64,000 bases of DNA, taken from positions 62,001 through 126,000 of the forward strand of contig CAWISR010000003.1 in the NCBI GenBank assembly GCA_963838845.1, written 5' to 3'. This document shows, piece by piece, positions 60,762-64,000 of this stretch. Position numbers and translations under genes: made by a program. Origin of the DNA: CAVRXQ01 sp963838845. Its GTDB lineage: Bacteria > Actinomycetota > Acidimicrobiia > Acidimicrobiales > Bog-793. The notes under the pieces are model-generated. The model had not been told where the DNA came from. It did no database searches and saw nothing but the letters and a program-made list of their open reading frames with translations. Positions within the stretch are counted from its first letter, which is position 1, and each line of letters starts with the position of its first letter.

Positions 60762-62885
60762 CTACCGTTCCGCCCGCCGCGACACGACGAGCTCCACGTC
60801 TCCGTCCAGCCCGCTCACCTCCACGTTCTCACCGCGCGCTTCGATCGTCACGCGCTGGGTGCCGACGGGCACTTGCTCGACGCGGACGGTGCCGAGCGAC
60901 TCGGGGATCGCGGGCTTCACGTACACCCGACGATCGTTGATATCGGGTTCGAAGCAGAGCAGGGTTCGTAGCAAGCTGAACGGCGTCGCCGCGGACCACG
61001 CCTGAGGCGAGCACGATGTCGGGTAGCCGACGGGGGCGGCGAACTCGTCGCGAGCGAACCCGCAGAACAGCTCTGGCAGGCGCGAGTCGAATAGCGCCGA
61101 CGTCTCGAAGATCGACCGCGCGATCGTCTGCGCCTCTTCGATGAATCCGTACCGCATGAGGCCGGCGGCGCAGATCGCGTTGTCATGCGGCCAGACCGAG
61201 CCGTTGTGGTAGCTGACCGGGTTGTACGAGCCCATGTTCGACGCCAACGTCCGGATGCCCCAACCCGTGAACATCTCGCTCGACAACAGCCGCTTCGCGA
61301 CCTGTTCCGCCTTGTCGTCGTCGAGGATTCCCGTCCACAGGCAGTGCCCGACGTTCGAGGTCAGCGAATCGATCGGTCGCTTCTCGGCGTCGAGACCGAC
61401 GGCGAGATAGCCCCGGTCTTCGAGGAAGTATTGGGAGTTGAACGCCGCGCGGAGTTTCATCGCCCGCGCGTCGCAGAGGGATGCGGTCTCCTGGTCACCG
61501 CGCGCCCGCGCGATGCGCGCCCGTGCCCGGTACGCGGCGTAAACATAGCCCTGCACCTCACACAGCGCGATCGGTGCCTCGGCGATGCGACCCCCCGCGA
61601 AGTTGATGCCGTCGTAGGAGTCTTTCCAACCCTGATTCATGAGCCCGCGATCGGTAGCGCGCTGATACTCGACGAAGCCGTCGCCGTCGCGATCGCCGAA
61701 GTTCTCGATCCACTCGATCGCATGATCCGCGGCGGGCAAGAGTTCATCGATCGCGGATGGATCGGCTCCGAAGTCGTGTAGCTCGCCGAGCAGCATCACG
61801 AACAGCGGCGTCGAGTCGATCGAGCCGTAGTAGATCGACTCCCCACCGACGATCCCGGTGATGCCCGAGCGGATCTCGTGCAGGATGCGCCCCGGTTCCT
61901 CTTCGGTGCGCGGGTCGGTGTTTGATCCCTGATAACGCGCGAGCGTCCGCAACGTCGACAGCGCGAGCGACGGATCGACCATGAGGGTCATCCAGGACGT
62001 GATGATCGAATCACGTCCGAACAACGTCATGAACCACGGTGCGCCCGCCGCGACCACGGCGATTCTCGGCATCGCCGGATCAAAGATCCGTAGCGCGCCG
62101 AGATCGAGAATCGAGCGTGCAAGGGCGCGGTTCACCGAATCATCGCCGGTCGTCATATCTGGCGTCGACCGTTCCCACTTCCGCAGCCGTGTCGCGGGGG
62201 TCGAGTACTCGACGCGCTCGCCGCAGCGGTAGCGAAGGGGCGCGAGCTCGCCGTCCATTTCGAGTTCGATCTCGAAGCAGCCGCGCCATTCACCACGCGC
62301 GGGGAGGACGACGTCGAGGGTGATCTCGTTCCCGGTGACCGTCGCACCTTGGGGAAGCCTCAGACGGACGCCTCTGCGGCGTTCGCGGTAGGCGTGGTCG
62401 ATGAGCAGCCGCCCGTCTTCGACGCGCGTCGTCGACTCACCGTGTGGCGTCACACGGTTCCCCTTCACGGCGAACAGGTGCGCGAAGTCCGCCTCGAAGG
62501 CGACGCTCAACGTGCATGCGGTCGCCTCGCCGCCGAGGTTGCGGAGCACCACGTCCTCTCGCATACCGTCGCCGATGAAGCGGTCGCGCACGACGAACAC
62601 CGTGCTGTCGGCGCGGCCTTCTTCGGGTTCGACCCGGCCGAGGAACGTCGCTGCGAAGGGATCGTGCGAAACAACCGAGAGCGCTTCGATCGGCCGCTCG
62701 TCGATCGCGATCCGCCAGGCCGAGAGATAGCGCGTGTCGCGGTAGAAGAGTCCCTCAGCGTCTCCGGCCACGATGTCGCCACTGGACGACGAGATCACGA
62801 AGCTCGTCCCCTCGACGAGGGTGACGCCCGTCGCAGAGATCCCGCCGAGGCCGGGCTGGGCGCCGACCGACCAGCTCGTCGCCAT
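60762..62885 (-). CDS. Amylo-alpha-1,6-glucosidase / glycogen-debranching-type protein
   Basis: A 707-residue protein. The N-terminal GDE_N_bis-like beta domain opens TLVEGTSFVISSSSGDIVAGDAEGLFYRDTRYLSAWRI. An (alpha/alpha)6 barrel follows with GAPWFMTLFGRDSIITSWMTLM, HEIRSGITGIVGGESIYYGSIDSTPLF, and NQGWKDSYDGINFAGG containing the probable catalytic acid Asp, ending VGYPTSCSPQAWSAATPFSLL. It probably hydrolyses alpha-linked glucosyl stubs. Its start is 2 bp from the stop of the glycosyltransferase gene upstream, so the two are coupled. Confidence 0.88.
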   Translation of the reverse strand: MATSWSVGAQPGLGGISATGVTLVEGTSFVISSSSGDIVAGDAEGLFYRDTRYLSAWRIAIDERPIEALSVVSHDPFAATFLGRVEPEEGRADSTVFVVRDRFIGDGMREDVVLRNLGGEATACTLSVAFEADFAHLFAVKGNRVTPHGESTTRVEDGRLLIDHAYRERRRGVRLRLPQGATVTGNEITLDVVLPARGEWRGCFEIELEMDGELAPLRYRCGERVEYSTPATRLRKWERSTPDMTTGDDSVNRALARSILDLGALRIFDPAMPRIAVVAAGAPWFMTLFGRDSIITSWMTLMVDPSLALSTLRTLARYQGSNTDPRTEEEPGRILHEIRSGITGIVGGESIYYGSIDSTPLFVMLLGELHDFGADPSAIDELLPAADHAIEWIENFGDRDGDGFVEYQRATDRGLMNQGWKDSYDGINFAGGRIAEAPIALCEVQGYVYAAYRARARIARARGDQETASLCDARAMKLRAAFNSQYFLEDRGYLAVGLDAEKRPIDSLTSNVGHCLWTGILDDDKAEQVAKRLLSSEMFTGWGIRTLASNMGSYNPVSYHNGSVWPHDNAICAAGLMRYGFIEEAQTIARSIFETSALFDSRLPELFCGFARDEFAAPVGYPTSCSPQAWSAATPFSLLRTLLCFEPDINDRRVYVKPAIPESLGTVRVEQVPVGTQRVTIEARGENVEVSGLDGDVELVVSRRAER

Positions 62886-62887
62886 CG

Positions 62888-63931
62888 TCAGCGGACCGCC
62901 CTCGCGCCGATCTCGCCGGCGACGGCGCGCTCGAAGACCTCGAGATGCTGGGCGACCACGCGTTGCACGGAGAATCGCTCCTCAACGACCCGACGGCACG
63001 CACCACGGTCGATCTCGCCGATGCGAGCGACGGCGTCCACGAGGTCGGGCTCGTCGGCGCAGATGAACCCGGTGACGCCGTCGTCGACGATCTCGGGCGC
63101 GGCGCCGTGGGGGGTGGTGAGTACCGGCGTGCCGCAAGCGAGCGCCTCGATCATCACCATGCCGAAAGGCTCGGGCCACTCGATTGGGTTCAGCAGCATC
63201 GATGCGCCACCCAACAGCTGCACTTTCGTGTCGTGGTCGACCTCGCCGACGTATTCGATGTCCTGGCCGAGGAGCGGTTTCAGCATTTGTTCGAAGTACT
63301 CGATCTCGATCGGTTCCGAACGCTTGCCGGCGATGCGCAACGGAATCCCGGCGCGCCGCGCGACGCGCGCCGCAATATGCGCGCCTTTCGTCGGATTCAG
63401 CCGGCCGAGAAACAACGCGTACCCGCCGGCGCCGGATTGCACCGGAAACCGCTCGGGCTCGACCCCATGGTGGATGACCGCCGCGATCTCAACGCCATGG
63501 GCGGCTGAAGCCTGGTGGTGGGAGATCGCGATGACGGGCACCTGTTTCGAGGTCACGCGGTACAGATCGATGAGATCGCTCTCGAAGGGACCGTGGTTTG
63601 TCGTCAGCACGGGAAGATCGGGAAACCGGTTGCAGTACAGCGGACCGCACAGCGTGTGATCGTGGACGACGTCGGCATCCCTCACCGCGGCGTCGTACGC
63701 GTGCACGACGTGGCGGATCTCCTGCGCTGCGCCGCCGACACCGACGCCGATCGAGTGCTCGAAGAACCAGCCGCGCTCGACCTCGCAGGTGCTCTCCCCC
63801 GTCGTGAACAGCAGAACGTCGTGTCCGGCAGTCTTCAGTCCCCTCGCAAGCGAGTCGAGGACCGTCTCGGTCCCGCCATACGCCGGTGGCGGCACGGGGA
63901 GCCACGGCGGAGCAACGATCACGATCCGCAT
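62888..63931 (-). CDS. GT4-family glycosyltransferase
   Basis: About 347 residues with a GT-B fold. The N-terminal domain starts RIVIVAPPWLPVPPPAYGGTETVLDSLARGL, with VVHDHTLCGPLY and TTNHGPFESD. The C-terminal nucleotide-sugar domain has ALFLGRLNPTKGAHIAARVAR, EYVGEVDHDTKVQLLGGASMLLNPIEWPEPFGMVMIEALACGTPVLTT, including the E-x7-E motif of retaining GT4 enzymes. I use the internal ATG 63931, which fits the family start; GTG 63970 is in frame. Acceptor unknown. It is probably cotranscribed with the debranching gene. Confidence 0.9.
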   Translation of the reverse strand: MRIVIVAPPWLPVPPPAYGGTETVLDSLARGLKTAGHDVLLFTTGESTCEVERGWFFEHSIGVGVGGAAQEIRHVVHAYDAAVRDADVVHDHTLCGPLYCNRFPDLPVLTTNHGPFESDLIDLYRVTSKQVPVIAISHHQASAAHGVEIAAVIHHGVEPERFPVQSGAGGYALFLGRLNPTKGAHIAARVARRAGIPLRIAGKRSEPIEIEYFEQMLKPLLGQDIEYVGEVDHDTKVQLLGGASMLLNPIEWPEPFGMVMIEALACGTPVLTTPHGAAPEIVDDGVTGFICADEPDLVDAVARIGEIDRGACRRVVEERFSVQRVVAQHLEVFERAVAGEIGARAVR

Positions 63932-64000
63932 CGGCTTACCATTCCCGATCGGCCGCGCCGGCGCCAGCACCGCGGGGTTCGGGCGCGCGCGAGACCCGCA

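Noticed and set aside
59119..61005. 628-residue plus-strand ORF
   Set aside because: Antisense to the lipoprotein, HDAC and debranching genes, with no domain and Arg/Ala-rich composition.

Overview
The window is a high-G+C chromosomal segment that looks actinobacterial, most likely Acidimicrobiia or a close relative. This rests on strong G/C bias at third codon positions, a BldD-type regulator with the cyclic-di-GMP signature, a DUF3052 gene, a LuxR-type response regulator beside a membrane histidine kinase, and a housekeeping order (lepA, hrcA-dnaJ, rsmE, bldD, hemW, phoH-ybeY-CNNM-era, uppS-recO-glyQS-ppdK, dnaG-rpoD). The class is an inference; no rRNA gene is present to confirm it.

Positions 1-35950 are a dense core region. 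It opens with the end of lepA, an MpaB-like oxygenase, a divergent Lgt homologue and a split O-acyltransferase/SGNH-hydrolase pair. A CIRCE-controlled hrcA-dnaJ pair follows, then a translation and ribosome-maturation block ending in era. Three minus-strand genes encode a DinG helicase and an AddAB-like helicase-nuclease pair. After cysH come uppS, recO, glyQS, ppdK, DUF3052, dnaG and rpoD, then an acetate module (acetyl-CoA synthetase and a SatP-type transporter).

Two tRNA genes (Asn-GTT, Met/Ile2-CAT) at 36170-36335 mark the change to an accessory-looking region, about 36340-52300. It begins with a transposase remnant. It carries a geranylgeranyl-reductase-like gene, small orphan genes, an ArsR/AHSA1 pair, a NUDIX hydrolase and a two-component system. 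Its most distinctive feature is a minus-strand cassette: a small exported protein, an S26B (SipW/archaeal-type) signal peptidase and a two-membrane-segment DUF5305-like protein, with long perfect inverted repeats in and upstream of it. An orphan FtsX-type permease, two VOC proteins (one interrupted by an amber codon) and an atypical L,D-transpeptidase follow.

From 52530 to the end the genes are metabolic: threonine catabolism (tdh-kbl), a branched-chain amino-acid type ABC transporter compressed into three fused proteins, an HDAC-family deacetylase, a glycogen-debranching-type glucosidase and a GT4 glycosyltransferase.

Several core genes (rsmE, phoH, cysH) have reading frames broken in or next to conserved motifs, and one VOC gene has an in-frame stop. 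These are either residual sequence errors or real decay, so coordinates for those genes are for the reconstructed product.
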